27,960 nt of DNA from an uncultured Candidatus Peregrinibacteria bacterium (GTDB lineage: Bacteria > Patescibacteriota > Gracilibacteria > Peribacterales > Peribacteraceae): contig CAIJNU010000113.1 of the NCBI GenBank assembly GCA_903822115.1, positions 1 to 27,960 on the forward strand, written 5' to 3'. Under the pieces are notes generated by a model that did no database searches, was not told where the DNA came from, and saw only the letters and a program-made list of their open reading frames with translations. The stretch's first letter is position 1; each line of letters opens with the position of its first letter. Shown here piece by piece: positions 1-6,852 of the stretch. The position numbers were made by a program, and so were the translations under genes.

Positions 1-8
1 ACAAAAAC

Positions 9-58
9 AAAAAAACAAATATTTGTCAAAATCAGAAATGACGATTGGCCAAAATGGC
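9..58 (-). terminator. possible rho-independent terminator of the first gene
   Basis: Read on the minus strand just after the stop codon at 73-75, there is a small GCCA/TGGC hairpin (48-58) and then a 12-base self-complementary AT-rich stretch (15-26) that runs straight into a T tract (the A run at 9-15 on the + strand). Placement and T tract fit an intrinsic terminator, but the stems are short and AT-rich. Confidence 0.3.
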
Positions 59-72
59 GAAAAACCGACAAT

Positions 73-582
73 CTACTTTATCCCGAAGAGGCAGAGGATT
101 CTCGAACGAATGTTCTTCTTTGTGCTCTTCCTTTGCCAATTTTGAGAATATGCGGCCAGATCTTCTGGTAGACGTGCATCACTTGCTCCTCGAGACATGA
201 TTCTTTTCATCACTCTTGCAATGAAGACTCTGCTAACGGATTGCTGATTCGTGTTTTCAATCTCCATGTGCGACGTAATGGAAAAATCCGGTGAGAAACC
301 TTTTGTCCTGAGAAGAGACAGTATTTCATCACCGACGACTGACGCGTTGGCATCTTTCTGGATTCCATTAGCCAAGAAATGTTTGAGAATTGCCAAAGCA
401 CGGATGATCTCCTTGATGTCAGATGGTTGAGCCTCTCGTAATGCTGTCACTCCATTGGATATTGTCATTTCGTACACAGCTTCGTTCTGTTGCCTCAGCG
501 CATTTTTTTCTACATCATCCTGAGTAACTGCATGTGAAGATGCAGCACTATCGTCTAGGTAATTCGCAGATCTAATACCCAT
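73..582 (-). CDS. hypothetical protein, 169 aa
   Basis: I do not recognise this family. The protein is soluble-looking, with no signal peptide or membrane segment. A polar N-terminus is followed by a helical core (about residues 55-100) containing LSLLRTKGF, and the C-terminus is basic (RKSTKKNIRSR). The core and tail can be aligned with the unknown protein at 3497-3988: an NG turn, a helix ending in KGF, a variable stretch, a helix, then a basic tail. The two therefore look like distant paralogues. The ATG at 582 is supported by a near-consensus promoter about 25 bases upstream (607-634). Base composition is visibly more AT-rich than the metabolic genes beside it, so it may be accessory. A function cannot be given. 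Confidence 0.7.
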   Translation of the reverse strand: MGIRSANYLDDSAASSHAVTQDDVEKNALRQQNEAVYEMTISNGVTALREAQPSDIKEIIRALAILKHFLANGIQKDANASVVGDEILSLLRTKGFSPDFSITSHMEIENTNQQSVSRVFIARVMKRIMSRGASDARLPEDLAAYSQNWQRKSTKKNIRSRILCLFGIK

Positions 583-606
583 AATTTCTGATTGAGAACA
601 ATTTGT

Positions 607-634
607 ATTGTAAATTATAATAGATAAATGTCAA
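607..634 (-). promoter_or_regulatory. sigma70-type promoter of the 169-aa hypothetical gene
   Basis: On the minus strand there is a perfect -35 TTGACA (629-634), a 16-base spacer and a -10 TACAAT (607-612). Transcription would start near 600, about 18 bases before the ATG at 582. This is one of the two strongest matches to the vegetative consensus in the window. Confidence 0.65.
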
Positions 635-657
635 TATTCAAAGATAAACCCAGCAGA

Positions 658-1827
658 CTACAGCGATAAAGTAAGAGCTGCAGTGAATTCTTCGAGCCTG
701 CACAGCGGGATACCCGCGAGGTTGATCCTACCGTCGTCGTTCAAAAAGATGTGCTTTTCGCGAAGTGTTTGAATGGTTTTGGATTCGATCGGGAGCATCG
801 CATAGAGCCCCACCCCCTCCAGGTTTCGTTGCCATGCTGGGAATGCTTCGATGAGATGTTCGCGCCTGCGTTTCAGGTCACGCCGGAGAGCGGCGAGGTC
901 ATGGCGCCATGCGTCGGCGAAGCTCTCCTGAACGAGGGTGACGATGTGCTGCCCGGGAGTTGGAGAGGCCGAATGCATTTCGCGCGTCAGGATTCGGTAG
1001 TGCCCTTCGATCGCTTCTTTTTCCTCGTTGCTCTGCACGCATGCGGCGGCAAGCCCCGTCCGCAGTCCGTACATTGTGTGGTTCTTCGACGCGGACCAAG
1101 ACACGAGCAGTCCGACGGATGCATCGCGCAACATCGAAATCATCGAGACGTCCTCTTCCACGCCCTCGCCCAGTCCCTGGTATGCGCAGTCGACGAGAGC
1201 GATGTGATTCTTCTGACTGAGAACGTCTGCAAATTTCTTCAGTTCGGATGCCTGCCACTTCTTGCCCGTGGGATTGTGACAGTTTTCCTGAAGGAGGAAT
1301 CCAAGGGGATGTTCCGATTTCTCTGCAATGCTGAGGAGTGCTGCGACGGACGGCTCGCCATCTTCGAGGAAGGGAACATCGATCACTTCCATGTCGTGGG
1401 CATGGAGGATGCGCAGGTGATTGGGCCACGAGGGAACCGGGAGGACGACGCGCCGTATTCCCATCAGCTTCAACAATTTCACATTGAGCGCGAGCGCGCC
1501 GGTCCCGCCCGTTGCGGCGATCGATGCGATGGGTTTTTCCTCGCCGAAGATGAGACGACTTACGACACTCCGGAAAGAGGGGAGGCCGAGGAGCGGGGGA
1601 TATGGGAATCCGTTCGTCGAAGCTTCACAGGCCCACTGCTCGGTCGCAGAGCGCACGGAGGGAAGGAGGAACGGCTTGCCCCGCTCGTCGAGAATCATTC
1701 CGATCGATGCGTTGAGCGCCCGCTCGCCGGACTTCTTGGCTTCCTCGGCGACGAGGAAGATCGAGTCCTGAGGTGCCTTGGGCAGAGGGGGAAGGGCGAT
1801 GGAACGATCATATCCTTGGCGCTGCAC
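658..1827 (-). CDS. class I aminotransferase, aspartate/aromatic type
   Basis: PLP-dependent fold-type I aminotransferase of the AspC/TyrB group, 389 aa against about 396 in the family. Visible motifs are NPTG (185-188), DCAYQG with Asp213 and Tyr216 contacting PLP, Ser-x-Ser-Lys248 as the Schiff-base lysine, Arg256 eight residues later (same spacing as in AspC), and GRINLAG with Arg367 in the place of the substrate-carboxylate arginine. The likely reaction is oxaloacetate + glutamate to aspartate + 2-oxoglutarate; aromatic substrates are possible. The open frame continues upstream to 2790, but that part is only antisense to the PEP carboxylase gene. I chose the GTG at 1827 because it puts LPPLPKAPQDSI at the usual distance from the N-terminus; a TTG at 1836 is an alternative. 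It diverges from PEP carboxylase, which makes its oxaloacetate substrate. Confidence 0.85.
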   Translation of the reverse strand: MQRQGYDRSIALPPLPKAPQDSIFLVAEEAKKSGERALNASIGMILDERGKPFLLPSVRSATEQWACEASTNGFPYPPLLGLPSFRSVVSRLIFGEEKPIASIAATGGTGALALNVKLLKLMGIRRVVLPVPSWPNHLRILHAHDMEVIDVPFLEDGEPSVAALLSIAEKSEHPLGFLLQENCHNPTGKKWQASELKKFADVLSQKNHIALVDCAYQGLGEGVEEDVSMISMLRDASVGLLVSWSASKNHTMYGLRTGLAAACVQSNEEKEAIEGHYRILTREMHSASPTPGQHIVTLVQESFADAWRHDLAALRRDLKRRREHLIEAFPAWQRNLEGVGLYAMLPIESKTIQTLREKHIFLNDDGRINLAGIPLCRLEEFTAALTLSL

Positions 1828-1869
1828 TGTGGACAATTGCCGAGAGTGGAATCGCGGGGGGAACCCACG

Positions 1870-1875
1870 TACTAT
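1870..1875 (+). promoter_or_regulatory. candidate -10 box of PEP carboxylase
   Basis: TACTAT ends six bases before the ATG at 1882, so the transcript would begin at or next to the start codon. No good -35 is visible. The same 6-10 base spacing recurs before several other genes here. On the opposite strand the overlapping CATAGT (1871-1876) could serve the aminotransferase. Confidence 0.35.
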
Positions 1876-1881
1876 GGATGC

Positions 1882-3408
1882 ATGATTTGGCCACCGGTCA
1901 CCATGGCGACGCAGCATCCCGACAATGCGAGCGCCCCGTGGTGGGGAAAGGATCCGTACATCTCCACCCAAGACGAGATCACCGAACTCCTCACGCTTTT
2001 CCGCGAGCTTCCGATCGACGAGTACATGTGGGACTGGGAGGGGAAGTACGTGGATGAGGCCGTGGGCGAGAAACTCTTCTCCCGTGCGAAAGATTTCTTC
2101 GCCGCCCACCCCCTCGGCAGTGATCGCCATCTCACGTACCGCATTCCCGCGTGGGAGGAGAACAGAACGCACCGTTCTGCGAGGGCGTTCATGAATATTT
2201 TGTCGCTCGCTGATCTTGGACAGGAAATCGGTCTCGGCGCGCCGCCGGTCACGGAGATGTTTCTCCCGCTCACGACCACCGCCAAGCAGCCCCTCGCGGC
2301 GAGACGGGCTTTCCTCGAAGTCGCCGAATACCATCGCACGGTCTTCCACTCGTCCGTCAGCAAGGAACGAGATCTTCTTTCGCTCGTGCGCGTGACGCCG
2401 CTCGTGGAGGATATCGATTCGCTCTTCTCCATCGAGAACATCGTTGAGCCGTACTGGAAGGAGCTCTTGCGTGATGCATCGGCGGATCGCTCCCATGGTC
2501 AGCGCATCTTCCTCGCGCGCTCGGACCCAGCGATGAACTCTGGCCTCGTTCCCGCCGTGCTTGCCGTCCGCGCCGCTCTCGCGAAAGCGCACGAGGTCGG
2601 GGGTCGGCTTGGATTCGACGTCTTCCCGATCCTCGGGACGGGATCGCTGCCGTTCCGCGGGAGTGTGAATCCCACCTACACCGAAACGTTCCTCAGTCAG
2701 TATGCCGGCACCAGCACGTACTCCATCCAGTCGGCCTTCCGATACGACTACCCGCTCGGGGCTGTGCGATCGGCGCTCGAACTCATGCACCGGGAGGTGC
2801 CGCTGAGGAAGGTGACACCGATGACCGATGACGAGCGCGCGAAAGTGCGCGACCTGGCGGAGATGTTCGTCGCGGCGTGGGGATCATCCATCGAGTCCAT
2901 TGCTCCCGTCATCAATCAGCTCGCCGCGTTTGTTCCCTCGCGCCGCGAGCGCCTCCTCCACATCGGACTTTTCGGGTACAGCATGGGAGTGGGCGCCGTG
3001 AAGCTCCCGCGCGCTATTGTTTTCACCGCCGCGCTCTACTCGCTCGGCGTTCCTCCGGAATTGATCGCGACTGGTCGCGGACTTCGCTCCGCTGCGAAGG
3101 CGAAATTGATGCCTCTCCTCGATGCTCACTACCCGGCGCTGCGGGAGGATATCGTCCATGCCGGAAAATTCTTCAATGCGGAGAATCTTTCGCTCCTCGC
3201 CGCGCAGTACCCGGCCTTCGAAGCGATCAGAGAAGACATCGCGGGGATCGAGGAAATCCTCGGGATCAAGCTCGGTCCGGTCAAACCCCACCACGTCATC
3301 CACCGCAACATCACCTCGACGATTCTCCAGAGACTCTCCATTTCCGACTCCGCAGCAATTACATGGGATATCGTGGAAGCGGGGGTGATCCGGAGGAGCT
3401 TGGGATGA
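1882..3408 (+). CDS. ppcA: archaeal-type phosphoenolpyruvate carboxylase
   Basis: Cytosolic enzyme making oxaloacetate and phosphate from PEP and bicarbonate (anaplerotic). At 508 aa it fits the compact archaeal-type family (about 490-530 aa), not the roughly 900-aa bacterial Ppc. Evidence: the family N-terminus MATQHPDN (residues 8-15), MWDWEGK (49-55), FLARSDPAMNSGL (210-222) and GTGSLPFRG (252-260). The frame is open from 751, but the upstream part is antisense to the aminotransferase. I chose ATG 1882 over ATG 1903 because archaeal homologues carry a few residues before the STQHPDN motif, and because a TACTAT box lies just upstream. It diverges from the aminotransferase with 54 bases between starts, so the pair could feed PEP to aspartate. 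Confidence 0.9.
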   Translation: MIWPPVTMATQHPDNASAPWWGKDPYISTQDEITELLTLFRELPIDEYMWDWEGKYVDEAVGEKLFSRAKDFFAAHPLGSDRHLTYRIPAWEENRTHRSARAFMNILSLADLGQEIGLGAPPVTEMFLPLTTTAKQPLAARRAFLEVAEYHRTVFHSSVSKERDLLSLVRVTPLVEDIDSLFSIENIVEPYWKELLRDASADRSHGQRIFLARSDPAMNSGLVPAVLAVRAALAKAHEVGGRLGFDVFPILGTGSLPFRGSVNPTYTETFLSQYAGTSTYSIQSAFRYDYPLGAVRSALELMHREVPLRKVTPMTDDERAKVRDLAEMFVAAWGSSIESIAPVINQLAAFVPSRRERLLHIGLFGYSMGVGAVKLPRAIVFTAALYSLGVPPELIATGRGLRSAAKAKLMPLLDAHYPALREDIVHAGKFFNAENLSLLAAQYPAFEAIREDIAGIEEILGIKLGPVKPHHVIHRNITSTILQRLSISDSAAITWDIVEAGVIRRSLG

Positions 3409-3442
3409 GGATTTGGGCTTTGGAAGATCGTCTTTTGTTATA

Positions 3443-3471
3443 TTGACGATAATTAAAATATAATATATAAC
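3443..3471 (+). promoter_or_regulatory. sigma70-type promoter of the 163-aa hypothetical gene
   Basis: TTGACG (3443-3448), a 17-base spacer and TATAAC (3466-3471), each one base from consensus. Transcription would start near 3478, downstream of the possible TTG start at 3476, which favours the ATG at 3497. A perfect TATAAT (3459-3464) is also present but sits too close to this -35. Confidence 0.6.
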
Positions 3472-3496
3472 GCTATTGAATCACCATATCATTCCT

Positions 3497-3988
3497 ATGT
3501 TTGAAGCTGGTAGAAAGCAAAGGGTTGTTATCGAGCGCCATCACGGATCGGCGGAAGCGACGAATGCGCATTCGCCTAAAATGCTGCACCACATACGTGC
3601 GGGGCTCGCTCATAGAATGAGGCGGGAATTGATTCCGAGAACACGCTCAGAATTATCAAGGAAGGCTCAGGAAGAAGCGTTGATGAAGCAGCTGGGTACT
3701 TTGCAATACACGGATTCGGTTGGGCTGCTCGATTGGCTCATTGAGTTTCAGGATTTTACCTCATCAAATGGATTTCATTTTCCTGCTTTCGGAAAAGCTG
3801 TTGAGATCCTTGAGAGAAAAGGTTTTCAGGCAAATGCCAATATTGGTGATGCTCATGCGGGAAGCGCGGGAAATGAAGTGAAGTACCTTGTTGGTCAGGC
3901 GCTAGCGAACCTCAAAAGTAATCAAAGAATTTTTGTTGGTTTCCCTCAAATGGTGCGAGCCTGGAAAAAGAAGTATGGCAAGAAATAA
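3497..3988 (+). CDS. hypothetical protein, 163 aa
   Basis: Unrecognised soluble protein starting MFEAGRKQR. It has a basic N-terminal half rich in His and Arg (residues 6-55), a helical core with AVEILERKGF, and a Lys-rich end (RAWKKKYGKK). Core and tail resemble the unknown protein at 73-582, so these may be diverged copies of a lineage-specific family, now on either side of the aminotransferase/PEP carboxylase pair. A TTG at 3476 would add seven residues, but it lies before the predicted transcription start. There is no Shine-Dalgarno sequence. The gene is more AT-rich than PEP carboxylase. The basic character could suit nucleic-acid binding, but no known domain supports that. Confidence 0.7.
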   Translation: MFEAGRKQRVVIERHHGSAEATNAHSPKMLHHIRAGLAHRMRRELIPRTRSELSRKAQEEALMKQLGTLQYTDSVGLLDWLIEFQDFTSSNGFHFPAFGKAVEILERKGFQANANIGDAHAGSAGNEVKYLVGQALANLKSNQRIFVGFPQMVRAWKKKYGKK

Positions 3989-4100
3989 TGAATAATCTTG
4001 ATGAGTGGGAACATGTGTGACATTGACTGCGAAGAAAAACAAATCTTGCCTCTTGCGAGTCAGCATTCTTTTTTTCAGAAATTTGTGGAGGGAATGAATC

Positions 4101-4177
4101 TGGTCGGGGCGAAAGGACTCGAACCTTCGACCTCACGGTCCCGAACCGTGCGCTCTAGCCAACTGAGCTACGCCCCG
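4101..4177 (-). tRNA. tRNA-Pro (anticodon CGG)
   Basis: Minus-strand cloverleaf with a seven-pair acceptor stem CGGGGCG/CGCCCCG that begins with the C1-G72 pair typical of bacterial tRNA-Pro. The anticodon stem CACGG/CCGTG encloses the loop TTCGGGA, giving anticodon CGG for codon CCG. The T loop is TTCGAGT. The discriminator is A73 and the terminal CCA (TGG at 4101-4103 on the + strand) is encoded. A short antisense frame reading ...AKGLEPSTSRSRTV... is just this tRNA translated on the wrong strand. Confidence 0.95.
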
Positions 4178-4186
4178 ACATGAACG

Positions 4187-4192
4187 ATCATA
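4187..4192 (-). promoter_or_regulatory. -10 box of tRNA-Pro
   Basis: TATGAT on the minus strand lies nine bases upstream of the tRNA 5' end at 4177, which would give almost no leader. The -35 is unclear; TTCGTT at 4211-4216 is a weak match. Confidence 0.45.
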
Positions 4193-4229
4193 CTATGAAT
4201 GAGCTTGGAGAACGAAGCCAACTGCCTGT

Positions 4230-4259
4230 CCTCCGAAGCTCCGATAGGAGCGAAGGAGG
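4230..4259. repeat. perfect hairpin with a symmetric GAA/GAA internal loop
   Basis: Outer stem CCTCC/GGAGG (4230-4234 with 4255-4259), internal loop GAA facing GAA (4235-4237 and 4252-4254), inner stem GCTCC/GGAGC (4238-4242 with 4247-4251) and loop GATA. GAA opposite GAA allows sheared G-A pairs, which suggests a structured RNA or a mobile intergenic hairpin rather than a terminator, since no T tract follows. It sits in the non-coding gap between the tRNA and lemA. Similar hairpins may recur in related genomes; I cannot check that here. Confidence 0.6.
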
Positions 4260-4265
4260 AAGCTA

Positions 4266-4300
4266 CCCGCCCGAACGTACCGACGTTCGGTACGGGCGGG
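4266..4300. repeat. GC-rich palindrome with two alternative folds
   Basis: CCCGCCC (4266-4272) and GGGCGGG (4294-4300) enclose two mutually exclusive hairpins: GAACGT/ACGTTC (4273-4278 with 4283-4288) or CGTACCGA/TCGGTACG (4276-4283 with 4287-4294). It lies seven bases after the GAA/GAA hairpin. The remainder of the 4178-4422 gap holds only the tRNA and lemA promoters; a 75-codon open frame across it looks non-coding. Confidence 0.5.
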
Positions 4301-4370
4301 CGCCCCGAAGCCCACGCATCTTACTCACTTCGGATGGGGAGGGGAATACATGAAATGGAGGAGTGGGAGA

Positions 4371-4398
4371 TTGCGAAGGGGCGGGAGATTGCTAGAAT
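4371..4398 (+). promoter_or_regulatory. extended -10 promoter of the lemA operon
   Basis: TTGCGA (4371-4376), a 16-base spacer and TAGAAT (4393-4398), preceded by TG at 4390-4391 as in extended -10 promoters. Transcription would start near 4405, about 18 bases before the lemA ATG. Confidence 0.55.
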
Positions 4399-4422
4399 GA
4401 ATCCACTCTTCCTCTTCAATCC

Positions 4423-4989
4423 ATGAAATCTCGTACCACTCTGTATATCTGGCTTGGAATCTTGGTCATCCTCGTTGCGTGGGTCTGGACCGGTTACAAC
4501 GGCCTCGTCACTGCTCAGATGGGTGTGAATGGTGCATGGGGTCAGGTCGAGACGGATTACCAGCGCCGTATGGATCTCATCCCGAACGTGATCAGCACGG
4601 TGAAGGGGTCGGCGAATTTCGAGAAGTCCACGCTCCTCGCGGTCACGGAGGCGCGCACGAAGTGGATGAGCGCGGGATCCATCAACGACAAAGTCACGGC
4701 GGCGCAGAACTTCGACTCATCACTGTCGCGCTTGCTCGTGACGGTCGAGGCGTACCCTCAGTTGCAATCCACACAGTCCTTCCGCGATCTCACGACCGAG
4801 CTCGAAGGCACGGAGAATCGTATCTCGGTGGCGCGCCGAGACTTCAATGATGCTGTGAGCAGCTACAACGTTCGTGTTGTTCGCTTCCCGGGGAATATCC
4901 TCGCGCGACTCTTCGGTTTTGCTCCTCAGAATTTCTTCAAGGCCGATCAGGGTGCCGCGAAGGTCCCGACGGTGAACTTTGGCAACTGA
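4423..4989 (+). CDS. lemA: LemA family membrane protein
   Basis: LemA family, 188 aa, the usual length. One N-terminal membrane segment (about 7-24) is followed by a helical-bundle domain with family signatures: GAWGQVETDYQRRMDLIPN (residues 38-56), and toward the end ENRISVARRDFNDAVSSYN and FPGNILARLFGF. The domain probably lies outside the membrane. The molecular role of LemA is not settled; it is commonly found beside TPM-domain proteins, as here. The stop codon overlaps the start of the next gene by one base, so the two are probably translationally coupled. This is the first gene of a five-gene + strand run, with its own extended -10 promoter. Confidence 0.95.
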   Translation: MKSRTTLYIWLGILVILVAWVWTGYNGLVTAQMGVNGAWGQVETDYQRRMDLIPNVISTVKGSANFEKSTLLAVTEARTKWMSAGSINDKVTAAQNFDSSLSRLLVTVEAYPQLQSTQSFRDLTTELEGTENRISVARRDFNDAVSSYNVRVVRFPGNILARLFGFAPQNFFKADQGAAKVPTVNFGN

Positions 4990-5861
4990 TGATGATCTCT
5001 CCCCGCATCTCCCTTCGGCTCTGCGCACTCCTCTTCGGTTGCGGTTTGCTCATGCCTGTCGCACTGGCGGATTTTGCCGTGCCGCCCAATGACGGATTCG
5101 TCACGGATACGGCAAATGTTCTCACGGCCGATCAGAAGACGCAGTTGGACACGTCGCTGCGCGATTACCAGCAGAAGACGAGCAACGAGATCGCGGTGCT
5201 CATCATGCAGACGCTCAGCGGATCGGACATCAATCAGATCGGCGTGCAGGTCGGTCGCGCGTGGGGAGTGGGAGACAAACAGAAGAATAACGGCATCCTC
5301 ATGTTGATCTCGCTTGAGGACAGGCGCATCTCGATCCAGACGGGGTACGGGCTCGAGGGCGCAGTACCGGACATCGTCGCGAAGGGCGTCATCGACACGG
5401 ACATCGCGCCGCAGTTCCGCGACGGCAAGTACTTCGAGGGTATTCAAGCGGGAGTCATCGCGCTTGAGAAGCACATCGGAGGCGAGTACACCGCGGATCG
5501 TTACAAGCCGAATTCCGGTTCTTCCTTCTTTCCGTTTTTTGTCATCCTCTTCTTCGTCGCCGTCAGCTTCATCTCTTCCTTCCTTGCACGGACGAAGTCG
5601 TGGTGGTTGGGCGGAGTGCTCGGCGGCGTCTTCGGCATCATCCTCGCACTTCTCTTCGGATGGTGGCTGGTCATCCCGATTCTCGTCGTTATCGGATTGA
5701 TTTTTGACTACATCGTTTCCAAATTTCCGCCCTCCGGCAGAGGACGGCGCGGTGGTCCATGGATAGGCGGAGGTTTTGGCGGAGGATCAATCGGCGGAGG
5801 AGGCGGAGGAGGATTTGGCGGAGGATCATTCGGCGGAGGAGGCGCGAGCGGCGGATGGTGA
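4989..5861 (+). CDS. TPM domain protein (YgcG-like)
   Basis: A 290-aa envelope protein. It has a signal peptide ending near ALA (26-28), a TPM domain (about 33-170) with VLTADQ, GIGVGD-like and TGYGLEGAVPD motifs, one or two membrane helices (about 178-199 and 207-240), and a Gly-rich tail (262-290) ending GGASGGW. This architecture is standard for YgcG-type partners of LemA. The TPM fold is linked in other organisms to phosphatase-like activity and to membrane-protein repair, but the function here is unknown. ATG 4989 overlaps the lemA stop; a second ATG follows at 4992. Confidence 0.92.
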   Translation: MMISPRISLRLCALLFGCGLLMPVALADFAVPPNDGFVTDTANVLTADQKTQLDTSLRDYQQKTSNEIAVLIMQTLSGSDINQIGVQVGRAWGVGDKQKNNGILMLISLEDRRISIQTGYGLEGAVPDIVAKGVIDTDIAPQFRDGKYFEGIQAGVIALEKHIGGEYTADRYKPNSGSSFFPFFVILFFVAVSFISSFLARTKSWWLGGVLGGVFGIILALLFGWWLVIPILVVIGLIFDYIVSKFPPSGRGRRGGPWIGGGFGGGSIGGGGGGGFGGGSFGGGGASGGW

Positions 5862-5922
5862 TGACCGACTGGCAGTGCGCTTCGCTTTCGGGCACTATGA
5901 CTTCCGGTCTTTCCGTTCTCGT

Positions 5923-6846
5923 ATGCGCCGGTTTGCACTTGGTTGCACCTCACTTCTTCTCCTCGTTTCCTGTGCGGAGACAACCGTACTCAAGCCCGAG
6001 GAGGTTCTTCGACGTGCGAATGCCGAAATGCACAACCTTTCCTCCGCACGTTTCACCGCCAGCGTATCCGTCGCGGGGAGCGGACGAATGTTGAAATTGA
6101 ATTTTGAGAACGGCGTATTTCGCGGCGGGGGAGACATCTGGACGTTTCTTCTGCGCGAGGATGGGAGCGGATTCGATGGCAAGGGATCCAAGAGCCATCT
6201 CGTTGCGAACGTTACGGCGATCAATGGCGCGGAGTACGACATCCGGCCGGCGCAGCTCTCCTTCTCGCCTCTCGATGCTTCGGGGTCCCAGAGTGTGAGA
6301 AAATTGATCGGATCGTGGTGGCGCTTGCCGCAGCAGGGGGGCAGGGCAGGCGATGCGGTGATGACATCTGATGCGCAGCTGATGCAATTGCAATCTCGCT
6401 CTTCGCGCGTGACTCGCGATCTTGGAAACGTCGAACTGGGTGGCGCTCGCACGCACCATTACGCCGTGCGGCTCGATGATGAAAATGTTCTCGAGACGCT
6501 GCGTACTTCGGCTGAGCGAAGTGGCGAAGTGTTCGACGCGGACAAGGCGCAGGCACTCCTGAAGCGCAGCCAGGTGCAAGGAGAGGTTTGGATTGACACC
6601 GATACCTTTTTCATTCGTCGAATTCTGTGGAAGATCACTCCGACGGATTCCTCCGATCGCAGCGCATATACTTCCCGTCTGCAGGTTGACTTGAGCGATC
6701 GCAACAGCGCCCCGGATATTGCGTTACCCCAAAACGTTCAAGTCCTGCCGTCATCGTTTGTTGCTCACCTCCCTCCCTCTTTCTCCGCTATGATGGCAGG
6801 TGATCATTTCTCCTCCGCATCTCCTTCCGACCCCTTCCTTCCCTGA
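5923..6846 (+). CDS. predicted lipoprotein, LolA/LppX-like
   Basis: A 307-aa lipoprotein. MRRFALGC...LLLLVSC is a clear lipoprotein signal with lipobox LVSC, Cys17 being lipidated. The upstream in-frame extension to 5776 is antisense-like low-complexity sequence read from the Gly-rich end of the TPM gene, so I start at ATG 5923. The mature part has features of the LolA/LppX-LprAFG fold: an early helix (LKPEEVLRRANAEMHNL), repeated amphipathic beta strands, and QGEVWIDTDTFFIRRILW near the end. Such proteins bind lipids in a hydrophobic cavity, but that role is inferred from weak resemblance. It would need Lgt, which is encoded at 10072-10884. It sits between the TPM and PKD genes in the same operon. 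Confidence 0.8.
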   Translation: MRRFALGCTSLLLLVSCAETTVLKPEEVLRRANAEMHNLSSARFTASVSVAGSGRMLKLNFENGVFRGGGDIWTFLLREDGSGFDGKGSKSHLVANVTAINGAEYDIRPAQLSFSPLDASGSQSVRKLIGSWWRLPQQGGRAGDAVMTSDAQLMQLQSRSSRVTRDLGNVELGGARTHHYAVRLDDENVLETLRTSAERSGEVFDADKAQALLKRSQVQGEVWIDTDTFFIRRILWKITPTDSSDRSAYTSRLQVDLSDRNSAPDIALPQNVQVLPSSFVAHLPPSFSAMMAGDHFSSASPSDPFLP

Positions 6847-6852
6847 TCCCCC

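Noticed and set aside
751..1881. Plus-strand extension upstream of PEP carboxylase
   Set aside because: Antisense to the aminotransferase; the PEP carboxylase family starts a few residues before TQHPDN.
1828..2790. Long minus-strand extension upstream of the aminotransferase
   Set aside because: It lies opposite the PEP carboxylase gene, is rich in Arg/Glu/His without motifs, and the family N-terminus begins near 1827.
4004..4078. Terminator after the 163-aa gene (T7 run near 4070)
   Set aside because: The only pairing upstream (TGACT/AGTCA) is broken by a three-base internal loop and has a long loop; too weak to call.
3998..4183. 61-codon frame over the tRNA
   Set aside because: Its C-terminal half is the tRNA-Pro gene read on the opposite strand.
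4199..4426. 75-codon frame between tRNA and lemA
   Set aside because: It runs through two perfect hairpins and the lemA promoter, and the predicted protein has no recognisable features.
5776..5922. N-terminal extension of the lipoprotein
   Set aside because: It is the Gly-rich end of the TPM gene read in another frame; a lipoprotein signal starts cleanly at 5923.
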